Under the pieces are notes generated by a model. It did not search any database and was not told the origin of the DNA. It saw only the letters and a program-made list of their open reading frames with translations. From Pacificitalea sp040119125 (GTDB lineage: Bacteria > Pseudomonadota > Alphaproteobacteria > Rhodobacterales > Rhodobacteraceae): a stretch of 64,000 nucleotides of DNA. Both the position numbers and the translations under genes were made by a program. Shown piece by piece: positions 32,363 through 41,570 of the stretch. Where the stretch lies: the NCBI GenBank assembly GCA_040119125.1, contig JBEDTR010000006.1, positions 4,019 through 68,018 on the forward strand, read 5' to 3'. Position 1 is the stretch's first letter, and the number at the start of each line of letters is the position of its first letter.

Positions 32363-33262
32363 ATGTCCCTTTTCGATTCCCTGCGCGCCGTGATCCGGGG
32401 CAAAACCCCTGCCCAGATGCGGCTGAAGGGGCGTATTTGGCGTTGGCGCCGGGGATCTGTGGTGGCTGGCGCCGATCCGACGGTGGTGTTTGCGATGCCG
32501 CTTGTGTCGAAACGGCGCTCGGACAATTGGGATGAGGTCTGCGCGAACCTGCAACGAACCCTCGACAGCCTGCACCGTCAAAGCTCGGGCCGCTGGGCCG
32601 TGATCTTATGCGGGCAGGACGCGCCTGACGGGGTGACGCTGGGCGATAACGTGGGATTCCTCCGCTTCACCGGGTCAGACCGCTATTTCGACAAGGGGCT
32701 GAAGCGCCGTGCCATCGTGCGGCATCTGCTGCGCAGCCGCCGTGACGAAGGCTATCTGTTTCAGTTCGATGCCGATGACATCGCGCATCCCGATCTGGTC
32801 CGTCATATCGTCGAGGATCACAATGCGGCCGGGTATTTCATCCCCGAAGGGTATTTGTGGAACATCGCAACCGGCGGGGTGGCACCGCTTGCCCCGCGCG
32901 ACGGGCTGACAGCGTTTAACAAGATTTGCGGATCTTCCAACGCGGTCTATTTCGATCTGCGCCACAACAAAGCCTCCGGCACCGTCCTGACCGAAATGAA
33001 GGCCCATGGCGCGATCCCGGCCCGCATGGCGTATTTCGGTCTGCATATGCAGCCCATTCCCTTTGCCGCCGCGCTATATGTCATTGGCCATGGCGAGAAC
33101 ATGATCGGCCGTCGCGGCAAGATCGCGGGCAAGCTTGGCTATGTCGAGCGTCATGCCCTCAGCGACGCGGAGTCCCGCGCGGTGTGCCGCGAATTTGGCG
33201 TCGCGACACAGGCCCCGGCAGCTCCTCCAAACGTCGCCGAAACCTTTTCAACGAAACAGTGA
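32363..33262 (+). CDS. Putative glycosyltransferase-like protein
   Basis: A 299-residue cytoplasmic protein. VVFAMPLVSKRRSDNWDEVCANLQRTLDSLHRQSSGRW in outline resembles the N-terminal strand-helix of GT-A glycosyltransferases, and YLFQFDADDIAHPDLV contains a D-x-D-D metal/nucleotide-sugar motif. The C-terminal half (GYFIPEGYLWNIA, ICGSSNAVYFDL, YFGLHMQPIPFAAALYVIGHGENM) is not assignable. The frame is open from 32267, but the ATG at 32363 is the first that fits. No polysaccharide genes are adjacent. The substrate is unknown. Confidence 0.7.
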   Translation: MSLFDSLRAVIRGKTPAQMRLKGRIWRWRRGSVVAGADPTVVFAMPLVSKRRSDNWDEVCANLQRTLDSLHRQSSGRWAVILCGQDAPDGVTLGDNVGFLRFTGSDRYFDKGLKRRAIVRHLLRSRRDEGYLFQFDADDIAHPDLVRHIVEDHNAAGYFIPEGYLWNIATGGVAPLAPRDGLTAFNKICGSSNAVYFDLRHNKASGTVLTEMKAHGAIPARMAYFGLHMQPIPFAAALYVIGHGENMIGRRGKIAGKLGYVERHALSDAESRAVCREFGVATQAPAAPPNVAETFSTKQ

Positions 33263-33332
33263 AACCTGCGCATTTGGGAATCGGCTGATCCGCGCCTATT
33301 ATCCTATGGGCAGGACAGGGGAATTTCATCAC

Positions 33333-34712
33333 ATGAGCGACGACTCGCCGATCAGCCGGGCCGAGGCACAGGCCCTGCGCCATTCAAAGGAGCTTGAGGG
33401 CCATCTCAGCGTGCTGAGCACCTTCACCCCTACCGCGCTTGGCGTGTTGGCGGTGGCTTCGGGGATTTATACCTATCTTGGGGTGTCTTCGCTGCTCGAC
33501 GACAATGGGGCGCTCAGCTTCTTTGCCGCTGTGGCCTATTCCATCGCCGTCTCCGTTGGCATCTTTGTGTTCTGGTCCTATCTGATGCGCCTGCTGCCTG
33601 CGGTGCGCACCGCAGGCGCGCGGATCGGCTTGATGCTGTCGATGGCGCTGGGGTCGGTTGCGATCATCGCGATGTCGAGTTGGCTGAACGCGGCGGCGCT
33701 GGCGGGCGCGGCGGCGGTCGAGCAGCATCTGGCCTCCACCGTACAGGAATATCAGGCCTCGCTGGAACGCGCCCATGAGGTCGCGATTTCCGCGCAGGGG
33801 CTGGAGCGTGACGTGGCCCGTGTCCGTCAAAGCTTTGAGGATCTGAGCGAGCAGGAAGCCACTGGCGATCTGTCGGGTATCGCGGGGCGCGGGGCTGTGT
33901 TCCGGGTGCTGCGGCAGAAATCGGCAGAACTGTCATCGCTCGAAGAACAGATCGCCAGTCAGACGCCGCGGGTGGATCAGGCCTTTCAACAGGGCAATGA
34001 AATCCTGAGCCGGATGCGCGCATTGACGGTGGAAACCGGCTCGGTCGAGAGCCGCTCGGTCACGTTCTCGGAGCAAGCCGTGCGGCTGGCGGGCATCATC
34101 GCGCAATTGCGGCAGCTCTCCGTGGCCCCATTGGTGGAGCGCGCGGCGCAGGATTTGTCGGATTCAGTGGTTCTGCCACAGCTCGACGGCACCAGCGAGG
34201 CGATGCGAAGCGGTCAGGCCGCCACCATCGATTCGGTGCTGGAGGTGCTGGGCCAGCGCGCCGAGACCCTGCGCGCCGCCGCCGAAGAGGTCATGAGCAT
34301 GCCGACCCCGCAGGAGGTGGCCTACACGCCGATCAGCAGCGCCGATGCGGTGATCCTTTATGCCGAGAATTTCGTGCCGAGTTGGGCAGGCGCCATCGCC
34401 ATCGACCTGCTGCCCGCTGTGCTCGTCTTTGTGCTGATGGTGGTGCAGGCCGCGATCCGGTCGGGTCGTGACCGGGTGACGGTGGAGGACACGCTGACGC
34501 TGGCAGAATTGCGCGCCGCGATGTCCGCCCTGCGCGATGTCGAAAGCGGCATGGGTCCGCGCGGCGGGGTGCACACAGCGCCTCCTGCCCGCGACACCGC
34601 CGATCCCGCGGATGCGGTGCCGCTCGCGGCCAGCGCGCCTGCCGAACCGAGAGGCGCCACTGTCGCCGCGCTTGGTGCGGGACAGGGCAAATCCGCCGGG
34701 GCGGAACGCTGA
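33333..34712 (+). CDS. Membrane protein with a large coiled-coil domain, function unknown
   Basis: A 459-residue protein not assigned to a characterised family. Three hydrophobic segments lie at about 33-55, 60-90 and 97-125. A helical, heptad-like region spans about 130-325, with a GDLSGIAGRGAVF break near 178-190. A fourth membrane segment is at 350-375, and a polar Ala/Pro-rich cytoplasmic tail follows. The coiled coil between spans 3 and 4 would sit on the outer face of the inner membrane if the N-terminus is inside. Alternative start: ATG 33306. Its stop shares one base with the next ATG, so the two genes are coupled. Confidence 0.75.
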   Translation: MSDDSPISRAEAQALRHSKELEGHLSVLSTFTPTALGVLAVASGIYTYLGVSSLLDDNGALSFFAAVAYSIAVSVGIFVFWSYLMRLLPAVRTAGARIGLMLSMALGSVAIIAMSSWLNAAALAGAAAVEQHLASTVQEYQASLERAHEVAISAQGLERDVARVRQSFEDLSEQEATGDLSGIAGRGAVFRVLRQKSAELSSLEEQIASQTPRVDQAFQQGNEILSRMRALTVETGSVESRSVTFSEQAVRLAGIIAQLRQLSVAPLVERAAQDLSDSVVLPQLDGTSEAMRSGQAATIDSVLEVLGQRAETLRAAAEEVMSMPTPQEVAYTPISSADAVILYAENFVPSWAGAIAIDLLPAVLVFVLMVVQAAIRSGRDRVTVEDTLTLAELRAAMSALRDVESGMGPRGGVHTAPPARDTADPADAVPLAASAPAEPRGATVAALGAGQGKSAGAER

Positions 34713-35494
34713 TGGCCTTTGGCACCGGCACCGTCATTCGAGGCATCCTTGGACTGCAGGTCGGCATTGCGCTGGCGCTGCTGGCGGGAGATTTCTCGGC
34801 GATCCTGCCGGATCTGCTCACGGATCGGCGCACCGATGCGCCCGCCCTCGACGCACCGGTCCGCCCCGGCGATCAGACCCGGCGGTTCGACCCTCGCACT
34901 TTGCCCGCGGACCGGGTGCGCCCATCGCGGCCCGGCATTCAGATGCCCGCAGGCAGTCCAGACATGCCGACGGAACTGACCTTCACCGCGTCTGAGACAC
35001 CGGGGCGCTACCTCATCAGCGGAGAGATTCAGCCCGGTGACGCCAAACGATATGCGGACTGGCGCGCAGCCCTGGCTGCCCCGCCCGACGTACTGGTGAT
35101 GCATTCGCCCGGAGGCTCGGTCGGGGATGCGCTGGCGATCGGGCGTCAGATCCGCGCCGATGAGATCGATACCGCAATGGAGGCCACGGGCGTCTGTCTG
35201 TCAGCCTGCCCCTATATGCTGATGGCGGGCACCGACCGGGTGATCGAACGTGGCGCATGGGTTGGCGTTCATCAGCATTATTATGGGGAAAGCACGGTCC
35301 TGCCCGCGTTTCTGGCGGTCAAGGACATCCAGTTGAGCCAAGCCGAAGTCGTCGCCTATCTAGACGGAATGGGCATTGATCTGCGGCTGATGAAACATTC
35401 GCTCGCCACCCCGCCGGAGGATATCTACATCCTGCTCGACGATGAGCTGACGGAATATAACGTCGCGACCGAACTGACCGGCGCGGAAAGCTGA
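34712..35494 (+). CDS. Membrane-anchored ClpP-like serine protease homologue
   Basis: A 260-residue protein. Residues 8-32 form a signal-anchor, about 33-88 a Pro/Asp-rich linker, and 89-245 a crotonase/ClpP-like domain. VLVMHSPGGSVGDALAIG (127-144) is the oxyanion strand, VCLSACPYMLMAG (161-173) carries the likely nucleophile Ser164, and WVGVHQHYYG (183-192) the His187. The layout is that of small periplasmic ClpP/SppA-like proteases rather than cytoplasmic ClpP. Overlap by one base with the coiled-coil membrane gene suggests a joint function, perhaps protease plus membrane scaffold; this is inference. Confidence 0.78.
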   Translation: MAFGTGTVIRGILGLQVGIALALLAGDFSAILPDLLTDRRTDAPALDAPVRPGDQTRRFDPRTLPADRVRPSRPGIQMPAGSPDMPTELTFTASETPGRYLISGEIQPGDAKRYADWRAALAAPPDVLVMHSPGGSVGDALAIGRQIRADEIDTAMEATGVCLSACPYMLMAGTDRVIERGAWVGVHQHYYGESTVLPAFLAVKDIQLSQAEVVAYLDGMGIDLRLMKHSLATPPEDIYILLDDELTEYNVATELTGAES

Positions 35495-35504
35495 CCCTGC
35501 CTGC

Positions 35505-35545
35505 GGGGCTTCGGCGAGGGAGCCCCCGGCGGGAGTATTTCCGGC
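35505..35545. other. Intergenic hairpin with GGAGTATTT motif
   Basis: GGGGCT (35505-35510) pairs with AGCCCC (35521-35526) and is followed by CGGCGGGAGTATTTCCGGCAA. From memory, a hairpin followed by GGAGTATTT is a widespread intergenic element of Rhodobacteraceae. It sits between converging genes and may act as a terminator or mRNA end. Confidence 0.5.
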
Positions 35546-35563
35546 AAATTGAAGCAGCGCAGT

Positions 35564-37237
35564 CTATTGCGCCGAAAGCAGGGCGCGGGCGGCGGCGCGG
35601 GCCTCGTCGGTGACAGTGTCGCCCGCCAGCATCCGTGCCAGTTCATCGACCCGCTCAAGCGAGGATAACGGCACCACGGTCGAGGTCGTGACCTCGCCCT
35701 CAATGCGTTTTTCGACGCGCCAATGATGGGCACCGAGGGCGGCGACCTGTGGCGAATGGGTGATGACCAGAACCTGCCCGCCCTGCGCCAGCATCTGCAG
35801 TCTTCGGCCTACGGCGTCTGCGGTTGCGCCACCGACGCCACGGTCGATTTCATCAAAAATCAGCGTGCGTCGCGTGGCATCGGCCCCAGTCAGGCACACC
35901 TTCAGCGCCAACAGAAAGCGCGACAGCTCCCCGCCCGAGGCGATCTTATTCAGCTGGCCCGGCGGCGCGCCGGGCGACGTAGCGACGGTGAAGGCCACCG
36001 CGTCATGGCCCTCCGGCCCCGGATCGCCGGGCTCGACCGTCGTGCGAAACAGCGCGCGCTCCATTTTCAAAGGCGCAAGTTCACGCGCCATCGCCTCATC
36101 AAGCTGCGCAGCGCCAGCCCGGCGCAGGTCGGTCAGCGCATCCGCAGCGACGGCATAGGCCTCATCGGCGGCGTTCGCGGCGCGGTCCAGATCCCGCAGC
36201 GTATCCGCCCCCGCGTCCAGCGCCTCCAACCGGGTGCGCAACTCCTCGGCGAAGCCCGCCAGTTCATCGGGCAGCACGTTATGTTTGCGCGCAAGGCCGC
36301 GGATCGCGAACAACCGTTCCTCCGTGCGCTCCAACTCGCCGGGATCGAAGTCGAGCGCCTCGGACAATTCGGTGATGCTCTGCTCGGCCTCGCCCAATGC
36401 TTCTGCCGCGCGGGTCAGCGCCTCCAGCGGGCCGGTCAGGCGTTGCCCCATCTCCTCGTCCAGCCCGGCGGCTGCCCCGTCAAGCCAGCGCAGCGCATCC
36501 GTGACCATGCCCTCGGCACCGTCGCCGCTCACGGCCTGATAGGCGCGCGAGACGTCTTCGCGCACGCGCGCTGAGGCCTGCATCCTACGACGCGTAGCGT
36601 CCAGACTGGCATCTTCGCCGGGTTCGGGGGCTAGTTTGTCGAGCTCGGACACCGCGTGGCGCAGAAACTCTTCCTCCGCAGCGAGTGCCTCCACCCGGGC
36701 GCGGGCATCTGCCAGCGCGGTGCGGGCGCGCCCGCGGGCGCGCCATGCCTCCCGCGTGATGCTAAGCGCAGCGTCGGTCCCTGCCCCGCCAAATGCATCG
36801 AGCAGCTGACGATGACCACGCGGATTGAGCAAGCCGCGATCATCATGCTGCCCATGACGTTCCACCAGCAGATCCGACAGGCGCCGCAGCACCTCACCGG
36901 ACGTGCGCCGATCATTGACCCACGCGGTTTTACGTCCTTCGGCAGTGTTCACGCGACGCAGGATCAGCTCGCCCTCGGCGGCCAGTCCCAATTCTTCCAA
37001 CACGGCATTGACGGGGTGGTCTGCGGGCAATTCGAACTCGGCTGTAACCTCGCCCTGCGCGGCGCCCGCGCGCACCAGCTCCGCACGCCCGCGCCAGCCC
37101 AGCACAAACCCCAGCGCGTCGAGCATGATGGATTTGCCTGCGCCGGTCTCGCCAGTCAGCACATTCAGACCCGGCGCAAAGGTCAGGTCGAGCTTGTCGA
37201 TAATCAACAGGTCACGGATCTCTAGACCGCGCAGCAT
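35564..37237 (-). CDS. recN: DNA repair protein RecN
   Basis: A 557-residue SMC-like ATPase that acts early in double-strand break repair. The Walker A loop is LTGETGAGKSIMLDALGF near residue 30, and the long central coiled-coil arms occupy about 160-360. The signature region IASGGELSRFLLALKV and Walker B RTLIFDEIDRGVGGATADAVG are in the C-terminal half. The start at 37237 (MLRGLEIRDLLIID) has a GAGGG ribosome site; the longer frame to 37261 is rejected. No GTTC-N7-GTTC LexA box was found directly upstream. It lies 82 bases after bamD, the end of the dcw-lpxC run. Confidence 0.95.
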   Translation of the reverse strand: MLRGLEIRDLLIIDKLDLTFAPGLNVLTGETGAGKSIMLDALGFVLGWRGRAELVRAGAAQGEVTAEFELPADHPVNAVLEELGLAAEGELILRRVNTAEGRKTAWVNDRRTSGEVLRRLSDLLVERHGQHDDRGLLNPRGHRQLLDAFGGAGTDAALSITREAWRARGRARTALADARARVEALAAEEEFLRHAVSELDKLAPEPGEDASLDATRRRMQASARVREDVSRAYQAVSGDGAEGMVTDALRWLDGAAAGLDEEMGQRLTGPLEALTRAAEALGEAEQSITELSEALDFDPGELERTEERLFAIRGLARKHNVLPDELAGFAEELRTRLEALDAGADTLRDLDRAANAADEAYAVAADALTDLRRAGAAQLDEAMARELAPLKMERALFRTTVEPGDPGPEGHDAVAFTVATSPGAPPGQLNKIASGGELSRFLLALKVCLTGADATRRTLIFDEIDRGVGGATADAVGRRLQMLAQGGQVLVITHSPQVAALGAHHWRVEKRIEGEVTTSTVVPLSSLERVDELARMLAGDTVTDEARAAARALLSAQ

Positions 37238-37261
37238 CGGGGCACCCTCAGACCCGGGCAA

Positions 37262-37283
37262 GGTCCGGCGCTACGGCCGGACC
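37262..37283. other. Stem-loop between bamD and recN
   Basis: GGTCCGGC and GCCGGACC pair perfectly over eight bases around a six-base loop. There is no strong T-run, so it may attenuate rather than end transcription into recN. Confidence 0.55.
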
Positions 37284-37319
37284 CCGCACGGGGCGTCACT
37301 ATCGGAAACCGGGCTGGAA

Positions 37320-38156
37320 TCAGAGCCACTGGCCCTTCACCGTCTGTCGGTAGATCTGTGCAAGCCAGCTGTCGCCCTTGGCCTGCGCCTGCAACTTATT
37401 GCGGGCCAGCAGTTCAAAGCTGTCTTGATACCACGATGTCGACCGGAAGTTGTAACCCAGGATCGCCGCCGCGGTCTGCGCTTCGCTGGTCAGACCCAGC
37501 GACAGGTAGGCTTCGACCAGCCGGTGCAGCGCCTCGGCGGTATGGGTCGTAGTCTGGAATTCCTCGACAACGACGCGGAAACGATTGATCGCCGCCGTGT
37601 AGTGCTTGTGACGCAGATAGTAGCGCCCGATTTCCATCTCTTTTGCTGCGAGATGATCGAAAGCCAGGTCGAATTTCAAAATGGCAGATCGGGCATATTC
37701 AGTATCGGGATACTGCTCGATCACGTCACGCAGCGCTTGCAGCGCCTGAAAGGTCAGCCCCTGATCACGGCCAATTTCGTCGATCTGATCATAATAGGAC
37801 AGCGCCAGCAGATAGGAGGCATAAGCCGCATCTTCGTCCGCCGGGTAATAATCGATGAAGCGTTGCGCCGCGGCGCGGGCTTCTTCGTATTGGCGGTCGC
37901 GATGCAGGGCGAACGCCTGCATGACAAGCGCGCGCTTTGCCCAATCGGAATAAGGATAGAGGCGCTCGACCTCGGCGAAATAGATAGCGGCCTCATCGGG
38001 GCTGCCATTTTCCAAGTCAAATTCCGCGCGCTGATAGATCTCTTCGGCGCTGTAGGATTCGAGCGGGGGTTCACCACCACCGCCACCGCATCCCGACAGG
38101 AGCGCCACAAGAGCCACCATCCCGACCGTTCTGGACCGCGACCAGCGTATTGCCAT
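37320..38156 (-). CDS. bamD: Outer membrane protein assembly factor BamD
   Basis: A 278-residue lipoprotein of the BAM complex, which inserts beta-barrel proteins into the outer membrane. A signal peptide with lipobox ALLSGC is followed by a glycine run and five TPR-like helical pairs (for example AEEIYQRAEFDLENGSPDEAAIYFAEVERLYPYSDWAKRA in outline). The frame is open to 38333, but the ATG at 38156 gives the correct lipoprotein signal. It is placed between lpxC and recN, a common alphaproteobacterial arrangement. The 276 bases before it hold no gene. Confidence 0.94.
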   Translation of the reverse strand: MAIRWSRSRTVGMVALVALLSGCGGGGGEPPLESYSAEEIYQRAEFDLENGSPDEAAIYFAEVERLYPYSDWAKRALVMQAFALHRDRQYEEARAAAQRFIDYYPADEDAAYASYLLALSYYDQIDEIGRDQGLTFQALQALRDVIEQYPDTEYARSAILKFDLAFDHLAAKEMEIGRYYLRHKHYTAAINRFRVVVEEFQTTTHTAEALHRLVEAYLSLGLTSEAQTAAAILGYNFRSTSWYQDSFELLARNKLQAQAKGDSWLAQIYRQTVKGQWL

Positions 38157-38432
38157 CTTCTGCCTACCCCGTCTCGTCCCCGGGCGCGCGACCCTTGTCC
38201 GCGCCACTCGTTCGGCTCGTCCTAGCACAGATAATTCGCAGGCAAAATGTCTTTGGGTGCAGATTTTAACCCTCTGCGACCGAACGTAAACATATGTGCC
38301 CCCTGCCCCGGCATCCCAATCAGCCCACCGCAACCGCCTGCGTGCCTCACTGGATCGCGCGGCTCCATGGTCGTGGCGCGGCTGGTGGGCACACCCGAAA
38401 ACACTAAGATTTGACGAGCGTACCGAGGCCGA

Positions 38433-39353
38433 TCAGGCGACAGCGGCCAGATCCGACTGACGCACCCCAACACCCGGCAGGCGCCGCGCTGTGGCCGCAT
38501 CGCAGTCTACAAATTCATAAGCACCCGGCGTCGCGAAAAGCGCGTGAAGCAAACGGTTGGTCATGGCGTGGCCTGCACGATGCCCGACATAGCGGCCCAG
38601 AATCGGCCCACCGGCAAGGTAGAGATCGCCAAGTGCATCCAGCATCTTGTGGCGCACCGGCTCATCGCTATGACGCAGCCCGCCCGGGCTCAGCACCCGG
38701 TCGCCATCGACAACAACGGCATTGCGCGTGGTGCCCCCCAGCGCGAGGCCAGCGGCGTGCATCTGATCCACATCGGATTGACGGCAGAAGGTGCGGCTGT
38801 CGCAGAGTTCACGCACGAAAGCACCATTGGCCATATTCAGCGTCTTGGACTGACGGCCGATTGCGCGGTCGCTGAAATCAATATCGAAATCGATGGTCAG
38901 CCCATCGGCAGGCAGCAGCGTGGCGGAGCCTTGATCTGCCTGGACGCTCACGCGTTTGAGCACGCGGATCGCCCGGACGGACCCGCCCTGCGCCATTACA
39001 CCCGCATCGAGGATCGCCTCGACAAACGGTGCGGACGAGCCGTCAAGAATGGGCACTTCGGGACCGTCAACTTCGATCAGCGCGTTGTGGACACCGCAGC
39101 CGGCAAGCGCGGCCATCACATGCTCCACGGTCGAGAGAGTCACACCGGCTTCGTTGCGCAGCAAAGTGCACAGGCGCGACGGCACAACATGATCCCAACG
39201 CGCGGGGATAAGCTGATCGTCACCGGAAATATCAGTGCGGCAGAAAAAGATGCCAGCGCCCAGCGGCGCGGGACGCAGTGTCAGCGTGACAGGGGCTCCG
39301 GAGTGGAGACCAAAGCCCTTCAGGGTGATGGAAGTGCGGATCGTATTCTGCAC
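38433..39353 (-). CDS. lpxC: UDP-3-O-acyl-N-acetylglucosamine deacetylase
   Basis: LpxC is the zinc deacetylase committing UDP-acylGlcNAc to lipid A synthesis. The 306-residue protein begins MQNTIRTSITLKGFGLHSG, as homologues do, with zinc ligands in STVEHVMAALAG and in EPVRHKMLDALGDLYLAG (HKxxD). The start is GTG at 39353, behind GAGGGGATCACC; the longer frame to 39437 is not supported by homology. It is the gene after ftsZ, separated by 344 bases that contain a terminator, so it likely has its own promoter. Confidence 0.95.
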   Translation of the reverse strand: MQNTIRTSITLKGFGLHSGAPVTLTLRPAPLGAGIFFCRTDISGDDQLIPARWDHVVPSRLCTLLRNEAGVTLSTVEHVMAALAGCGVHNALIEVDGPEVPILDGSSAPFVEAILDAGVMAQGGSVRAIRVLKRVSVQADQGSATLLPADGLTIDFDIDFSDRAIGRQSKTLNMANGAFVRELCDSRTFCRQSDVDQMHAAGLALGGTTRNAVVVDGDRVLSPGGLRHSDEPVRHKMLDALGDLYLAGGPILGRYVGHRAGHAMTNRLLHALFATPGAYEFVDCDAATARRLPGVGVRQSDLAAVA

Positions 39354-39599
39354 GGTGATCCCCTCTGCTCGGAACGATGCGTGTCTTGTTTCACTCGCCC
39401 CGTGACCTGATCCAGCGTCATTCGACATCCGAAACACGAAGCCCGGTCAGTGATGGACCGGTAACAAATGAAATAGGCAAGCCGTCCCAGAGCCTCAACT
39501 CAATCTTTACTACCGTATGTAACATTGCGAACGGAGGATGGTTTGCGCGGGGCCAGACGCGGGCCAAGGACTAAGCTAAGGGGCTGGTATGTTTGAACT

Positions 39600-39627
39600 A
39601 AAAAGGGCCGGCAAAAGCCGACCCCTT
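39600..39627 (-). terminator. Rho-independent terminator after ftsZ
   Basis: On the minus strand AAGGG-G-TCGGC, loop TTTT, GCCGG-CCCTT and TTT form a 10-pair stem with one bulged G, followed by a T-run. It lies 70 bases beyond the ftsZ stop. The remaining part of 39354-39599 is the lpxC upstream region with no gene. Confidence 0.85.
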
Positions 39628-39697
39628 CAGGTTATCGATAACGCTGCAGCGCAGAATGTCGCTACGTCAGATCAGACGCGTGACATTTGCGACAGGC

Positions 39698-41392
39698 TTA
39701 ATTGGCCTGACGACGCAGGAAGGCCGGGATCTCGATACGCTCCTGTTCAGGGTCGAGATCCGCCTCTTCCTCAAAATGCTGCACCGGCTGCTGTGCCGGT
39801 TGCTGACCGCCACTGCTGCGCTGTTGAAGCGGCGGCTGCTGGCGCGGCGCGGCGGGCTGCTGACGCGCTTCGCCTTCCGCGTGGCCAGACATCCGGTTGA
39901 TCAGCGAACCGATTCCGAACCGGGCCTTGTCCCCTGCTGCGGCCGCGGCGGCGGAACTGCTGCCCGGACGGGCGGCGGGCTGCTGCGGCTGACCCTGCGA
40001 TGCGGCGCCGGACGGTGCAGGCGCGCCTGCGGGCTGGCCGGGAACGCGGCTGACAGCGGCATGTAGACGGGCCAGCGCTTCGGCTGACGGGGTGCCAGCG
40101 GCGGCGGAACGCTGCGGCGCAACGAAGCTGTCGGCAGGCTCTTCTTCTGCTTCCAGATGCTCAGGCTGCTGCGCGGGCTGGTAGGCGGGCGGCGGCAGTT
40201 CATCGCTTTCGTCTTCAGCATGGGTTTCAGGCTGACGCGGCACATAGCCGCCAAAAAGCGAAGGTTCTTCTTCGGCACGGGCCTGCGGCGCGGGCGCTGC
40301 GGCACGCGCGGTGACCGGCTCGGCGCGCTGCTGCGATGCGGGCTCGGCGGTCGGGGTTTCGATGCGGGCGTTTTCCAGCGGCTTGGCAAGGCTGCGACGC
40401 GGCACCGGCATTTCGGCGGAAGCTTCGACAGCATCGATGCCCGTGGCGACCACGGAAACGCGCATCTTGCCGCCCATTTCGGTGTCGAGGGTGGAGCCCA
40501 CGATGATGTTGGCGTCGTCGTCGACCTGCTCGCGGATGATATTCGCAGCTTCGTCGAGTTCGAACAGGGTCAGGTCGTAGCCGCCGGTGATGTTGATCAG
40601 GACGCCTTTGGCGCCTTTCAGGCTGATCTCGTCGAGCAGCGGGTTCGCTATGGCCTTCTCGGCAGCCTGCTTGGCGCGCTCTTCGCCCTCGGCCTCGCCG
40701 GTGCCCATCATCGCTTTGCCCATTTCGTCCATCACGGAGCGCACGTCAGCAAAGTCGAGGTTGATCAGGCCCGGACGCACCATCAGGTCGGTCACGCCCT
40801 TCACGCCTTGATACAGCACGTCATCGGCCATCGCGAAGGCTTCGGTGAAGGTGGTCTGATCGTTGGCCAGCCGGAACAGGTTCTGGTTGGGGATGATGAT
40901 CAGCGTATCGACGACCTTCTGCAGGCTGTCGATGCCTTCTTCGGCCAGGCGCATCCGCTTGGAGCCTTCGAACTGGAACGGCTTGGTCACAACGCCGACG
41001 GTCAGAACGCCCAGCTCACGCGCGGCCTGCGCGATAATCGGCGCGGCGCCGGTCCCCGTGCCGCCGCCCATGCCCGCAGTGATAAAGCACATATGCGCGC
41101 CGGCCAGATGATCGACGATCTCCTCGATCGTTTCCTCAGCGGCGGCTGCACCGACGGAGGGGCGCGCACCGGCACCCAGACCTTCGGTCACTTTCACGCC
41201 CATCTGGATTTTCGCGACCGAGCGGTTCTGCTGCAGCGCCTGCGCGTCGGTGTTGGCCACCACGAATTCGACGCCTTCCAGCGCCTGTTCGATCATGTTG
41301 TTAACGGCATTGCCGCCGGCCCCGCCCACACCGAATACGGTAATGCGCGGTTTCAGATCGTCCTGCTCGGGCATGGTGAGGTTCAATGTCAT
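39698..41392 (-). CDS. ftsZ: Cell division protein FtsZ
   Basis: FtsZ is the tubulin-like GTPase that forms the Z-ring. The 564-residue protein has the GTPase core in residues 1-320: GVGGAGGNAVNNMI, the tubulin signature GGGTGTGAAP at 109-118, and NxDFADVRSVM as the T7 loop (NLDFADVRSVMDEMG). About 220 residues of Ala/Pro/Gln-rich linker follow, much longer than in E. coli but usual in Rhodobacterales. It ends with the conserved tail IEIPAFLRRQAN, which docks FtsA and other partners. A promoter candidate lies in the 178-base gap after ftsA. Confidence 0.98.
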   Translation of the reverse strand: MTLNLTMPEQDDLKPRITVFGVGGAGGNAVNNMIEQALEGVEFVVANTDAQALQQNRSVAKIQMGVKVTEGLGAGARPSVGAAAAEETIEEIVDHLAGAHMCFITAGMGGGTGTGAAPIIAQAARELGVLTVGVVTKPFQFEGSKRMRLAEEGIDSLQKVVDTLIIIPNQNLFRLANDQTTFTEAFAMADDVLYQGVKGVTDLMVRPGLINLDFADVRSVMDEMGKAMMGTGEAEGEERAKQAAEKAIANPLLDEISLKGAKGVLINITGGYDLTLFELDEAANIIREQVDDDANIIVGSTLDTEMGGKMRVSVVATGIDAVEASAEMPVPRRSLAKPLENARIETPTAEPASQQRAEPVTARAAAPAPQARAEEEPSLFGGYVPRQPETHAEDESDELPPPAYQPAQQPEHLEAEEEPADSFVAPQRSAAAGTPSAEALARLHAAVSRVPGQPAGAPAPSGAASQGQPQQPAARPGSSSAAAAAAGDKARFGIGSLINRMSGHAEGEARQQPAAPRQQPPLQQRSSGGQQPAQQPVQHFEEEADLDPEQERIEIPAFLRRQAN

Positions 41393-41455
41393 GACTGGTC
41401 CGCCTGTCTGGTTTTTTGTTCCGGGGTCGGCGCCCGGCTTGCCTGTTTGGGTCCG

Positions 41456-41484
41456 ATTCTATCGGTAACGGGTCCGAACGTCAC
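41456..41484 (-). promoter_or_regulatory. Candidate ftsZ promoter overlapping a GANTC site
   Basis: On the minus strand GTGACG (41484-41479) and TAGAAT (41461-41456) are 17 bases apart, about 65 bases upstream of ftsZ. GATTC at 41455-41459, a CcrM methylation site, overlaps the -10 element. Confidence 0.55.
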
Positions 41485-41570
41485 CAGAAAAGCGAGAAAT
41501 TGCCGCAAAATCTGGCGAAAACCTGCCGGTTTCCACGCAGGATGCGGGGTTGTGCCACCACATCCGGGTG

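Noticed and set aside
31129..32535. A long plus-strand frame through the mmcB region
   Set aside because: It runs antisense to mmcB and through non-coding sequence; the ATG at 32363 in another frame gives the credible protein.
37238..37319. SOS box for recN
   Set aside because: No GTTC-N7-GTTC pattern is present upstream of recN in either orientation.
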